A stretch of 37,883 bases of DNA from Lachnospiraceae bacterium UBA3386 (GTDB lineage: Bacteria; Bacillota; Clostridia; Lachnospirales; Lachnospiraceae): contig DEPS01000163.1 in assembly GCA_002358875.1 (NCBI GenBank), forward strand, positions 16,847 to 54,729. The letters are read 5' to 3'. How positions within the stretch are numbered: the first letter of the stretch is position 1; every line of letters starts with the position of its first letter. Below, in pieces: positions 1 through 9,409 of this stretch. The notes beneath the pieces were generated by a model, which searched no databases, had not been told where the DNA came from, and saw nothing but the letters and a program-made list of their open reading frames with translations. The position numbers and the translations under genes are program-made.

Positions 1-262
1 TCTTTCCGAGCTGATGGAAGGCATCCGCCATACCTATGCTGGTGGTCGTCTTTCCCTCGCCCGCGGGAGTAGGATTGATTGCCGTCACAAGGATGAGCTT
101 TCCGTCCGGCTTATCCTTTAAGCTTTCCAGATATTCATCCGAAAGCTTTGCCTTGTATTTTCCGTACTGCTCCAGGAGATCCGCGGGTATCCCCGCCGCT
201 TCCGCCACCTTTGTAATGGGATAAAGCTCGGCCTCCTGGGCAATCTGGATATCTGTCTTCAT
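1..262 (-). CDS. fhs: Formate-tetrahydrofolate ligase, N-terminal part (cut by window edge)
   Basis: Only the first 87 codons are present; the rest lies left of the window. Fhs joins formate to tetrahydrofolate using ATP, giving 10-formyl-THF for purines, formyl-methionine and, in acetogens, the methyl branch of the Wood-Ljungdahl pathway. The N-terminus starts MKTDIQIAQEAEL and carries the glycine-rich nucleotide-binding segment NPTPAGEGKTTTS at about residues 58-70, both characteristic of this family. The ATG at 260-262 is preceded by an AGAGGGAT ribosome binding site. The cytoplasmic enzyme is usually about 555 residues, so about 15 percent is visible. No break is seen in the visible part. 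Identity is secure; whether the host is acetogenic cannot be judged here. Confidence 0.95.
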   Translation of the reverse strand, partial: MKTDIQIAQEAELYPITKVAEAAGIPADLLEQYGKYKAKLSDEYLESLKDKPDGKLILVTAINPTPAGEGKTTTSIGMADAFHQLGK

Positions 263-306
263 TCTGATCCCTCTTATTTTCTTCTTATTCCTTTTCTCTT
301 ATTTCC

Positions 307-723
307 TTATTTCTTTTCCGGATCCGGGTTCTTTTCCGGAAAAAAATTCTTTTCCAGATAAGAATTATAGAAGGCCCCTATCTTCTCATAGGTGTCATCG
401 TCAATGTCGTGCTCAATCTTGCATGCTTCGGATGCCGCCTTCTTTTCATCGACGCCGATCGCCGTCAGAACTCTGGTCAGGAGCTTGTGGCGGGAGTAGA
501 TTCGCTCGGCAATCGCCATCCCCTCCGGAGTCAGCGTGATCAGGCCGCTGACATCCATGCGGATATAACCGTTCCCGCGGAGCTTCTTCATCGCAATGCT
601 GATACTGGGTTTGGAAAAATTCATCTCGTTGACAATATCTATGGAGCGGACCTGACCGTTCCTCTCGTGTAATATCAGAATCGTCTCGAGATAATCCTCT
701 GCGGATTCATGAAGCTCCATCAT
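307..723 (-). CDS. DtxR/MntR-family metal-dependent transcriptional regulator
   Basis: A 138-residue cytoplasmic regulator. Residues 1-60 are a winged helix-turn-helix (ESAEDYLETIL, then SKPSISIAMKKL as recognition helix), and the rest is the helical metal-binding dimerisation domain (SRHKLLTRVL, EACKIEHDIDDDTYEKI). In the family, Mn or Fe binding turns on DNA binding and represses metal uptake genes. The length matches the short MntR-like type without a C-terminal SH3 domain. I chose the second of several possible starts because GGGAGGGAG sits 7 bases before the ATG at 721-723; a second ATG follows directly at 718-720. Metal specificity cannot be read here. It lies between fhs and glgB, neither an obvious target. 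The lysine/proline-rich C-terminal tail is not part of the conserved domain. Confidence 0.9.
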   Translation of the reverse strand: MMELHESAEDYLETILILHERNGQVRSIDIVNEMNFSKPSISIAMKKLRGNGYIRMDVSGLITLTPEGMAIAERIYSRHKLLTRVLTAIGVDEKKAASEACKIEHDIDDDTYEKIGAFYNSYLEKNFFPEKNPDPEKK

Positions 724-786
724 CCCTTTACTCCCTCCCGGACCGGCTCCCGGCATCGATGAACCCCGGATCCGTTTATACCATTA

Positions 787-2700
<1,914 letters not shown>

Positions 2701-2907
2701 AAATACCCCTTTCTGACCTGCTGTACCATACAGCGCAATGCCTCAGCCCTCTGTCTAAAGCAGAGCTGCCTCCCTCGCATCCTCCGCGCTGCATCCTTTA
2801 CATTCCCGTCATTCCGTCCAGTCTGGTAAAAATGAATAAAAAAAGATACTGGTTTATTGTCTGATACTCCCGATATCTCTTATCGATTCCACAAATACGC
2901 CTGCCGG

Positions 2908-4320
2908 TTACTGCTTTGCCCTGAGTCCTTTTTCAACGTCCGCCCGCTTCCAGGACCGGGTGGAACCGCCTTTTTCCTCACCGCCGTCCCCGGCTGACTC
3001 TTCCCGGGCATCCGGATAGGACATCGAAGCAGCATCCTCAGTCCCTTCTGCTGAAGGAGTGCTGCCCTTTGGCAGGCTGTCTCCATAGAGCTCCCGCCTG
3101 GCAGCCGCGGAACGGTCCATCACACGGCGCCTGGCCTCGCTGAGCCTCTGCTGCTCATTTTCCCTGCGGATCTTCTCCCACTCGGACATGAGCTGTTCCA
3201 GATCGATCCGGTTTGCCGTCTCAGGACTGTCTTCCGGTTTCCAGTCGGACTTTTCTTCAGCCTCTTCCCCGGGCTTTCCGCGCCGTCCGCCGCTCTCCCG
3301 GGGGAGCGTCTCGCCATCATCGATCTCCCTCATCCCGCGTGCGATCATCTCCTGCATATTGGCATCCCGCATCTGATTTTTCGCGTCGCGCAGGATCGCG
3401 TCGGCATATTCTTCGGCAGGTTTTACGGGCTCCGCCGCCTCGACTCTTCCCTGAGCATCTTTTTCCCGGACAGCCTCCCTTTCACGGGGAGCTTCTGCCT
3501 CTTTTCGTGAAGGCTCTTCGATCTCCTTTTGTGCCGGGGCAGTTCCTTCTGCCTGCGAAGGTCCTTCGATATCTTCTTGTGCCGGAGCAGCCCCATCTCC
3601 CTTTGGAGCGGCTTCTTCTTTTTTGTCTGAGGCTGCTTCTCCCTGCAGAGCGGTATCAGGTCCGGGGTTTTCACCTCCCTGATTTTCGGGTTTACGGGGA
3701 CTTTCTCCGCTCCTTAGGGCCTCAAGCAGCTCCTCCTGCTGAGGGTTCAGCCTGGTAAGGGACTGTTTGAGTTCCAGTGCACGGACCACAAACCGGCCTT
3801 TGCCGAAATATGCGGCGATCTCATCGCACTGGCGGATGCATCGCTGTTCATCGCCGGCGCGAAGATACAGCTCCGCGAGCTCGTATGCCCAGCGGTCCCT
3901 GAAGCTTCGCTGCAGATACGATTCCAGGACCGTAATCTGCTCTCCCACATTTACATCCTGCTTTTTGTAGAGCTTGTACTGAAGGAGATACCTGTCCGGA
4001 TCCCTGGGAGCAACATTGATAAAAGCATTGTAAAGCTGCAGGGCGCGAATGTAATTATCAAGCTTCAGTTCCAGCTCGCAGAGAGAAAGAATGATCTTCC
4101 TGTTGGACGGGTGATAATCATAGGCCATTTCCAAAAGGTCAAGGCTGTCCCCGTATCTTCTGTTGATCTTATATAAATCACTGATCTTACAGAGGATGGA
4201 TGAGCTCTTCACACGTTCCCATTCTATCGTATCTGCAAGCCTCGCCGCTTCTTTAAAATCTCTTTCCGCGATCAGGCTGTCGATCTCCTCCATGATCACA
4301 TTAAACTCATACTTGTCCAT
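2908..4320 (-). CDS. Tetratricopeptide-repeat protein with charged low-complexity tail
   Basis: A 470-residue protein with no signal peptide or membrane segment. Residues 1-190 are helical repeats of TPR type (DSLDLLEMAYDYHPSNRKI, YIRALQLYNAFINVAPRD, WAYELAELYLRAGDEQRC), a fold that usually binds partner proteins. Residues about 205-320 are a Glu/Ala/Pro/Lys-rich linker containing a 16-residue tandem repeat (APAQEDIEGPSQAE.., APAQKEIEEPSRKE..). The C-terminal third is very charged and includes a predicted coiled segment (LEQLMSEWEKIRRENEQQRLSEARRR). The ATG at 4318-4320 follows a GAGG ribosome binding site and a good promoter; an upstream in-frame start would sit on that promoter and is rejected. 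I recognise no specific family or substrate; an adaptor role is inference. Confidence 0.8.
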   Translation of the reverse strand: MDKYEFNVIMEEIDSLIAERDFKEAARLADTIEWERVKSSSILCKISDLYKINRRYGDSLDLLEMAYDYHPSNRKIILSLCELELKLDNYIRALQLYNAFINVAPRDPDRYLLQYKLYKKQDVNVGEQITVLESYLQRSFRDRWAYELAELYLRAGDEQRCIRQCDEIAAYFGKGRFVVRALELKQSLTRLNPQQEELLEALRSGESPRKPENQGGENPGPDTALQGEAASDKKEEAAPKGDGAAPAQEDIEGPSQAEGTAPAQKEIEEPSRKEAEAPREREAVREKDAQGRVEAAEPVKPAEEYADAILRDAKNQMRDANMQEMIARGMREIDDGETLPRESGGRRGKPGEEAEEKSDWKPEDSPETANRIDLEQLMSEWEKIRRENEQQRLSEARRRVMDRSAAARRELYGDSLPKGSTPSAEGTEDAASMSYPDAREESAGDGGEEKGGSTRSWKRADVEKGLRAKQ

Positions 4321-4363
4321 AAACACAAACCTCATTTCTGAGAATCCCGTGCGGGTTACATTC

Positions 4364-4392
4364 AGTTTAGCACAGCCACATATTGATGTCAA
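4364..4392 (-). promoter_or_regulatory. Sigma-A promoter of the TPR gene
   Basis: On the minus strand TTGACA (4387-4392), a 17-base spacer and TAAACT (4364-4369) form a vegetative-type promoter. The start of transcription would be near 4357, about 37 bases before the ATG at 4320, with a GAGG ribosome binding site between. The -35 is a perfect match and the -10 matches 4 of 6. Confidence 0.7.
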
Positions 4393-4499
4393 AGAAAGAA
4401 CAATGTTTGTGCTTCAGTTGTCAGAAATTGGCTTTATAATCCTGGCTGACATGGGGCTTTTGCGCAGCTTCGGTCAAAAACCGCCTGTCAAATCTTCTG

Positions 4500-5378
4500 T
4501 CAGGATGAGATCTGTCCCGCCAGCACGCGGGCAAGTTCTGAAAACTGAGAAAGCGACAGCTTCTCCCCGCGTATATCCGCGGGAAGCCCCATGAGAGCGA
4601 GCGCCTCTTCCACCTGTGCGCGGGAGAGAGATCTGTCCGCATACCTGAAGCCGTGGGAAAGGCCGTTTGCGAGGGTCTTGCGGCGCTGGTTGAAGGAAGC
4701 GCGGATCAGGGCAAACAAAAAGCCCTCTTCCGCATCGACCGGCGGTTTTTCATAGGCCTTCAGATGCAGGACCGCACTCTCAACGTCCGGTCTTGGCAGA
4801 AAGCAGGACGAAGGAACCTTCAGCACTGTCTCCGGGGAGGAATAGTACTGCACTGCCAGAGAGAGCGCGCCGTACTCCCTGCTTCCCGGCCCTGCGCAGA
4901 TGCGCTCTGCGACCTCCTTCTGCACCATGACCGTAATGCTCTCAAACAGGCCCTTCTTTTCCAGAAGATGGATAAGGATCGGCGTCGTGACGTAATAAGG
5001 AAGATTGGCGACGACCTTCAAGGGCTTTCCGCCGCCGTACCGGTCCGACAGTTCCTTCAGATCAGTCTTCAGAATGTCTCCCCAGACCACATCGACATTT
5101 TCACAGCCCTCCAGCGTCTGTTCCAGAACAGGCCTGAGGTTCTCATCGATCTCCACACAGACGACGCTTCCCGCCTTCTCCGACAGAGCCTGCGTCATCG
5201 TGCCGATCCCCGGGCCGATCTCCAGGACGCAGTCCTCTCCCGTGATCCCTGCCGCTTCAATGATCCCGTCTACGATATTTTTGTCAATCAGAAAATTCTG
5301 TCCGTATTTTTTTCTTGCACGGATGCCGAACTGCGCCAGCACGGCACGCGTCACACCCGGTGATGTCAGTCTGATCAA
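4500..5378 (-). CDS. rsmA: 16S rRNA (adenine1518/1519-N6) dimethyltransferase
   Basis: A 292-residue SAM-dependent enzyme (KsgA) that dimethylates two adjacent adenines in the 3' hairpin of 16S rRNA late in 30S assembly. Visible motifs: KKYGQNFLID at the N-terminus, the SAM site VLEIGPGIGTMTQAL, acidic motif II CVEIDENL, and the catalytic motif IV NLPYYVTTPI; the helical C-terminal domain has NQRRKTLANGL. Length is typical. The start is a TTG at 5376-5378, supported by GGAG 8 bases upstream; no ATG fits. In many Firmicutes the order is tatD, rnmV, rsmA; here tatD is next upstream with only 120 bases between and no rnmV. Intact and secure. Confidence 0.97.
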   Translation of the reverse strand: MIRLTSPGVTRAVLAQFGIRARKKYGQNFLIDKNIVDGIIEAAGITGEDCVLEIGPGIGTMTQALSEKAGSVVCVEIDENLRPVLEQTLEGCENVDVVWGDILKTDLKELSDRYGGGKPLKVVANLPYYVTTPILIHLLEKKGLFESITVMVQKEVAERICAGPGSREYGALSLAVQYYSSPETVLKVPSSCFLPRPDVESAVLHLKAYEKPPVDAEEGFLFALIRASFNQRRKTLANGLSHGFRYADRSLSRAQVEEALALMGLPADIRGEKLSLSQFSELARVLAGQISS

Positions 5379-5396
5379 GCTTTTTTCTCCTCTCTT

Positions 5397-5462
5397 TTAT
5401 TTTTCTGACTGTACGCCTGGATTTCTTTCAGCAATCCAACCATACAGATCGATCTTTTTCAT
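5397..5462 (-). CDS. Possible 21-residue leader-like ORF before rsmA
   Basis: An ATG at 5460-5462 with AGAGGA four bases upstream opens a 21-codon frame, MKKIDLYGWIAERNPGVQSEK, ending just before the rsmA ribosome binding site. It occupies the place where rnmV is often found. The sequence resembles no family I know. It may be a leader peptide that couples translation into the TTG-started rsmA, a remnant, or chance. A ribosome binding site at normal distance is the only positive support. Confidence 0.25.
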   Translation of the reverse strand: MKKIDLYGWIAERNPGVQSEK

Positions 5463-5498
5463 AATATCCTCTTATGCGCCTCCCCCCTGGGCAGCTCT

Positions 5499-6266
5499 TT
5501 AAGCCAGGCGGTAAAGTCTTCGGGCGTTCTGCGCTGTGCGCAGGGCCACCTCTTCCGTCTCCATTCCCCTCAGCTGTGCAACCGCCTCCGCTATATAGGG
5601 CAGGTTCAGAGAGCTGTTCCGCTTTCCCCTGAAAGGGACCGGCGCCAGATAGGGGCTGTCTGTCTCGAGCACGATATGATCCATGGGGATCTGCGCCGCC
5701 ACCTCCTTGAGCTTTTTCGCGTTTTTAAAGGTCACAACACCCCCGATCCCGATGAAAAAGCCCATTTCGACAAATTCCCTTGCCATCTCCAGACTGTAGG
5801 AGAAGCAGTGGACGACCCCCCCGATCTCCCCGGCCCTGTGCTCCTTCATGATCCGGAGAGTATCCTGCGCCGCATCCCTGGAATGGACGACCACCGGCAG
5901 ACCTGCCTGCCGCGCCATCTCGAGCTGGGCCTCAAACCAGTGCTTCTGGATCTCCCGGTCAGGCGTATCCCAGTAATAATCGAGGCCGATCTCCCCCACC
6001 GCCACGACCCGCGGATCCCGGAGCTTTTCCCTGATTCCGTCGAGCAGTCCGTCCGTCAGAGGCGCACTGTCAGACGGGTGGATCCCCAGGGCGCAGTACA
6101 TAAACGGATAGCGGTGGGCCAGCTCGAGACATTCGTCTATGCTCCCAAGGTCCGACGCTATATTGACCACCTCTCCGATCCCCTTTGACGACAGCTGCGC
6201 CAGGACCTCCTCACGGTCCGGCGAAAATGCTTCATCATTATAATGCGCATGTGTTTCAAATATCAT
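5499..6266 (-). CDS. tatD: TatD-family metal-dependent DNase
   Basis: A 255-residue TIM-barrel metal hydrolase of the TatD/YabD family; members are 3'-5' exonucleases acting on DNA, with roles proposed in repair and turnover. Metal ligands are all visible: the opening HxH (FETHAHYND), the Glu in VAVGEIGLDYYW, His in PVVVHSRDA, His in VVHCFS, and Asp in VLETDSPYLAP. Length is normal. The ATG at 6264-6266 is preceded by a GGGGG-containing stretch. It precedes rsmA in the same direction, likely in one transcript. A TATAAT at 6312-6317 on the minus strand, with no good -35, may be its promoter. Confidence 0.95.
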   Translation of the reverse strand: MIFETHAHYNDEAFSPDREEVLAQLSSKGIGEVVNIASDLGSIDECLELAHRYPFMYCALGIHPSDSAPLTDGLLDGIREKLRDPRVVAVGEIGLDYYWDTPDREIQKHWFEAQLEMARQAGLPVVVHSRDAAQDTLRIMKEHRAGEIGGVVHCFSYSLEMAREFVEMGFFIGIGGVVTFKNAKKLKEVAAQIPMDHIVLETDSPYLAPVPFRGKRNSSLNLPYIAEAVAQLRGMETEEVALRTAQNARRLYRLA

Positions 6267-6421
6267 TCTCTTTTACCCCCTGCCGGCGGGCAGCCGGTCT
6301 CATAAACACCAATTATAGCCAAAGCCCGTCTTCTCTGTACCCGCAATGTACCGCATCGCCTGCCGTGAGAATCCGCTTAAGCCGGCTGTTAAAAAAAAAT
6401 AAATTTTTTTCCAAAAAGTGC

Positions 6422-6450
6422 TTGCATTTCAAAATCACTTCGCATATAAT
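6422..6450 (+). promoter_or_regulatory. Promoter of the tRNA-Lys gene
   Basis: TTGCAT (6422-6427), a 17-base spacer and a perfect TATAAT (6445-6450) stand 48 bases before the tRNA. The following DNA is very A-rich. Spacing and position fit a strong stable-RNA promoter. Confidence 0.75.
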
Positions 6451-6497
6451 AACACTTGCGTTCAGGAAAAAACAGTTATTTCAAAAAAAAATAATTT

Positions 6498-6570
6498 GCG
6501 CTGTTAGCTCAGTTGGTAGAGCACCTGACTCTTAATCAGGGTGTCCAGGGTTCGAGTCCCTGACGGCGCA
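6498..6570 (+). tRNA. tRNA-Lys, anticodon CTT
   Basis: A 73-base cloverleaf. The acceptor stem GCGCTGT pairs with ACGGCGC, leaving discriminator A at 6570. The D arm is TAGCTCAGTTGGTAGAGCA. The anticodon stem CCTGA/TCAGG holds loop CTCTTAA with anticodon CTT, reading AAG lysine codons. The T arm contains GGTTCGAGTCC. CCA is not encoded. It has its own promoter and an intrinsic terminator, so it is a single-gene transcript. Confidence 0.97.
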
Positions 6571-6575
6571 CTTTG

Positions 6576-6618
6576 AAAACGTTCCGTATGAGCTTCAACT
6601 TCATATGGAACGTTTTTT
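6576..6618 (+). terminator. Intrinsic terminator after tRNA-Lys
   Basis: A 15-base-pair stem (AAACGTTCC..TATGA against TCATA..GGAACGTTT, one mismatch) with a loop of about 9 bases, followed by a T run. It starts 5 bases after the tRNA. Confidence 0.85.
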
Positions 6619-6675
6619 ACGTAGAGTATATCGGCTGTTAATGTTTCGTCAATTATTATTTCTTGGGAGGGGTTC

Positions 6676-8136
6676 ATGAGATTTTTTTCCAGAAAACTGA
6701 CGTCCGCTTTTCTGCTTCTGTTTATCCTCACGGGTACGGTCGCCCTGCCCGCGAACGCAGCGGTCAGAGAAAGCGCATCAAATACTGGATGGACGGAAAT
6801 ACACAAAGCAGCTGCTTACACATCAAAACAGACTACTGATCCTGAAGCTTTTGTTACCAGCCGGACAGCAGCTCCTGCACCGGCCGTTCTTTCCTCCGCC
6901 ACGTGGGTGAAGACCGGAAGCTGGCTGCGCCTGAAATCTTCAAACGGAAATTATGTAAAAGGTTTTGCCAAGTACAAAGGAAATCTTTACTATTTTAATT
7001 CCTATGGCAATCTCCTGACAGGTTTCTTCAGATACAACGGAAAGACCTATTACGCAAGCGTTAACCTGGGCGCAAAGGGAAAAGGCAGGATCCTCACAGG
7101 ACTTATCAGGATCAAGACCAGTTACTACTTTTTCTCTCCTTCTTCAAGCCCCTGGCCCGGCGCTATGATGACCGGCTTCCAGACGATCAACGGCAGGAGA
7201 TATTATTTTGACTCTGACGGCCGTATGAAAACAGGCTGGTTCACCGTCAACGGCAGCAAATATTTCGGAAATGTCAGCAAAAACAAAAATACCGTCGGAA
7301 TCGTTCTGACAGGAAATAAGAAGATCAGCGGAGTCACTTATTCTTTCGGCTCCGACGGAAAGCTTCTCAGCTCCCCGTCCTCTGTGCCGGCAGAACCGGA
7401 TTCCACTGATGATCCGGACATCTCTGATGAACCGGAAACCCCGACTGTGACGCCGTCTTCCACCAAACCGTCTTCCGCCTACATGCATTTCATCGACGTC
7501 TCCGAGCACCAGGGAGACATTAATTTCAAAAAGGTGAAGTCATCCGGCGTAAAGGGAGTCATTATCCGCGCCGGTTACGGAAACAATCACACCGATAAAT
7601 ATTTCTATCAGAATATCAAAAATGCCCAGTCCGCCGGATTATCTGTCGGCATTTACTGGTTCAGCTACGCTTACACCAAAAGCATGGCCGAAAAAGAGGC
7701 GAAATACTGCCTGAACCTCATTAAGAAATACAAGATCAATCTTCCTGTTTATTTTGACTGGGAATATGACTCCATGCGCTTTGCCAAAGAGAACATGAGA
7801 AGTTCAGCCTTCAACAGCACCAACTGGCGTACGCTCATCACGAAGATGACTGACGCCTTCTGCAGCAAAATCAAAAAAGGCGGCCGCCGTCCGGGCTACT
7901 ATTTCAACCTGCATTATCTGTCCACTTACTATAATCCTTCTTCTCTGAAACAGTACTCGACCTGGTACGCCTACTGGGGCAAAAACAGGCCTTCGTCCAA
8001 TATCTGGTCAAATGCCAACAGCATGGAAGTCCCGAAAAAATATGACCTGTGGCAGTTTTCCTCCCGCGGCAAAATCCCGGGTATCAGCGGATACGTCGAC
8101 TGCGATCTCCTGCTCAAGTCATCCATCCGGAAATAA
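6676..8136 (+). CDS. Secreted GH25 lysozyme with cell-wall-binding repeats
   Basis: A 486-residue exported muramidase. Residues 1-29 form a Sec signal peptide (MRFFSRKLTSAFLLLFIL, cleavage near ANA). Residues about 65-215 hold aromatic/glycine cell-wall-binding repeats of the choline-binding type (YYFNSYGNLLTGFF, RYYFDSDGRMKTGWF). A Pro/Ser/Thr/Asp linker (about 220-270) leads to a C-terminal GH25 domain: FIDVSEHQGDINF with the first catalytic Asp and VYFDWEYD with the Asp/Glu pair, plus the closing VDCDLLL strand. The family cuts the MurNAc-GlcNAc bond of peptidoglycan. GGGAGGGG lies just before the ATG. A terminator follows, so it is probably transcribed alone. Role in wall turnover or competition cannot be separated by sequence. 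Confidence 0.95.
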   Translation: MRFFSRKLTSAFLLLFILTGTVALPANAAVRESASNTGWTEIHKAAAYTSKQTTDPEAFVTSRTAAPAPAVLSSATWVKTGSWLRLKSSNGNYVKGFAKYKGNLYYFNSYGNLLTGFFRYNGKTYYASVNLGAKGKGRILTGLIRIKTSYYFFSPSSSPWPGAMMTGFQTINGRRYYFDSDGRMKTGWFTVNGSKYFGNVSKNKNTVGIVLTGNKKISGVTYSFGSDGKLLSSPSSVPAEPDSTDDPDISDEPETPTVTPSSTKPSSAYMHFIDVSEHQGDINFKKVKSSGVKGVIIRAGYGNNHTDKYFYQNIKNAQSAGLSVGIYWFSYAYTKSMAEKEAKYCLNLIKKYKINLPVYFDWEYDSMRFAKENMRSSAFNSTNWRTLITKMTDAFCSKIKKGGRRPGYYFNLHYLSTYYNPSSLKQYSTWYAYWGKNRPSSNIWSNANSMEVPKKYDLWQFSSRGKIPGISGYVDCDLLLKSSIRK

Positions 8137-8193
8137 TTGATCCTCACCGGTCCGGTCAGGGCCGGAAAGCGGCATATCAGCGACATATAAACA

Positions 8194-8237
8194 AAACGCG
8201 CAATCCTTTCAGGAGAAAGGATTGCGCGTTTCTTTTA
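8194..8237. terminator. Bidirectional intrinsic terminator
   Basis: A near-perfect stem of about 15 base pairs (ACGCGCAATCCTTTC against GAAAGGATTGCGCGT) with a 4-5 base loop. It has T-rich sequence on both sides, so it can end the lysozyme transcript on the plus strand and the DHH gene transcript on the minus strand. Confidence 0.85.
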
Positions 8238-8275
8238 AACAGAATCTATATCAGCCTTCCGACTGTATATCAGCT

Positions 8276-9211
8276 TTACGACTGCTCGTTCAGGGCCGCA
8301 ATGATGTCAGGCAGTTTTGCGTCGACTTCGTCGTTGGGAAGCTGGCAGGTGCCGGCGTTCCTGTGACCGCCGCCGCCATAGGAAAGGCAGAGGGCACCGA
8401 TATCGGCCTTTGAATTCCTGTTCACGATTGACTTACCGATCATGACGGCGGTGTTCTGCTTCTTGAATCCCCAGGCCACATGAATGGAGATCTCTGTCTC
8501 CGGGTACATGGCATAGATCATAAAGCGGTTGCCGGCATGGATCACTTCCTCTTCGCGCAGGTCGAGAACGACGACCTTTCCGTAGATCTTTGCGATGCGG
8601 GCGAGCTGTTCCTTGAAAAGCTCCGCCTGCTCGAAATAGAGATCCACTCTCTCCTTTACGTCAGGCAGCTCCAGGATCTCATCGATCGTGTGGTTCATGC
8701 AGAAGCCGATGAGCTCCATCATCATCTCGTAATTGGAGATGCGGAAATTCTGGAATCTTCCAAGACCTGTCCGGGGATCCATCAGATAGTTAAGGAGAAC
8801 CCATCCGGTAGGATGAAGGATTTCCTCAAGCGTGAAATCCGCGCTGTCGCCCTTATCAACAGCCGTCATGAGCTCCTCGCTGATGCGCTGGAAGGTGTCC
8901 GGCCCGCCATAATAATCATAGACCACGCGCGCTGCGCTCCTGGCATCCGGATCGACGATATAGATTCCTGCCGTATCGACTTCCCTGAGCCTGAGCAGCT
9001 CAGACTCATGGTGGTCAAAAGCGATCGACACACGCTCATCAAAAGGCAGGTTTGTCGTAATATCATTCTTTGTAAGCTCGATCTTACCATCCTGGACGTC
9101 CTTTGGGTGCACAAAGATGATATCCTCGATCATGTCGAGTTCTATTAACAGCATCGCACACACAAGCCCGTCAAAATCGCTTCTGGTGACCAGTCTTTTT
9201 TTCTGCTGCAT
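8276..9211 (-). CDS. DHH-family phosphoesterase
   Basis: A 311-residue cytoplasmic protein of the DHH/DHHA1 superfamily. The N-terminal half has TRSDFDGLVCAMLL and the signature SIAFDHHESE, which bind the two metal ions; the C-terminal end has the DHHA1 substrate motif YGGGGHRNAGTCQ. Relatives include RecJ, nanoRNases, cyclic-dinucleotide phosphodiesterases and PPX1-like polyphosphatases. This one lacks membrane, PAS or GGDEF parts, so it is neither GdpP nor RecJ in layout. Substrate cannot be assigned. The ATG at 9209-9211 (MQQKKRLVTRSDFDG) is preferred over an upstream TTG because GGGAG precedes it and the conserved domain starts there. Confidence 0.88.
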   Translation of the reverse strand: MQQKKRLVTRSDFDGLVCAMLLIELDMIEDIIFVHPKDVQDGKIELTKNDITTNLPFDERVSIAFDHHESELLRLREVDTAGIYIVDPDARSAARVVYDYYGGPDTFQRISEELMTAVDKGDSADFTLEEILHPTGWVLLNYLMDPRTGLGRFQNFRISNYEMMMELIGFCMNHTIDEILELPDVKERVDLYFEQAELFKEQLARIAKIYGKVVVLDLREEEVIHAGNRFMIYAMYPETEISIHVAWGFKKQNTAVMIGKSIVNRNSKADIGALCLSYGGGGHRNAGTCQLPNDEVDAKLPDIIAALNEQS

Positions 9212-9309
9212 GGATTCTGTTCTCCCTTCCTTTTGCTGTTTCCGAAATACCCCTGTCAATCAGTTTCATTCCGGAATGATCCGGAAAAATTTCCAGACAA
9301 CTATTATTA

Positions 9310-9338
9310 ATTATAATATCAGCAAGACGGTTTATCAA
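9310..9338 (-). promoter_or_regulatory. Sigma-A promoter of the DHH phosphoesterase gene
   Basis: Minus-strand TTGATA (9333-9338), a 17-base spacer and TATAAT (9310-9315), about 100 bases before the ATG at 9211. The long leader of about 90 bases shows no regulatory fold I recognise. Confidence 0.7.
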
Positions 9339-9409
9339 GAATAAATCTCCCTGATTATCGGCTGTATGTCTAAATAATTCTTAATGGCTCTGCCTGAGCG
9401 GAATTTCGT

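Noticed and set aside
6498..6618. tRNA-Lys as an attachment site of an integrated element
   Set aside because: No repeat of the tRNA 3' end is seen downstream, and the neighbours are ordinary genes.
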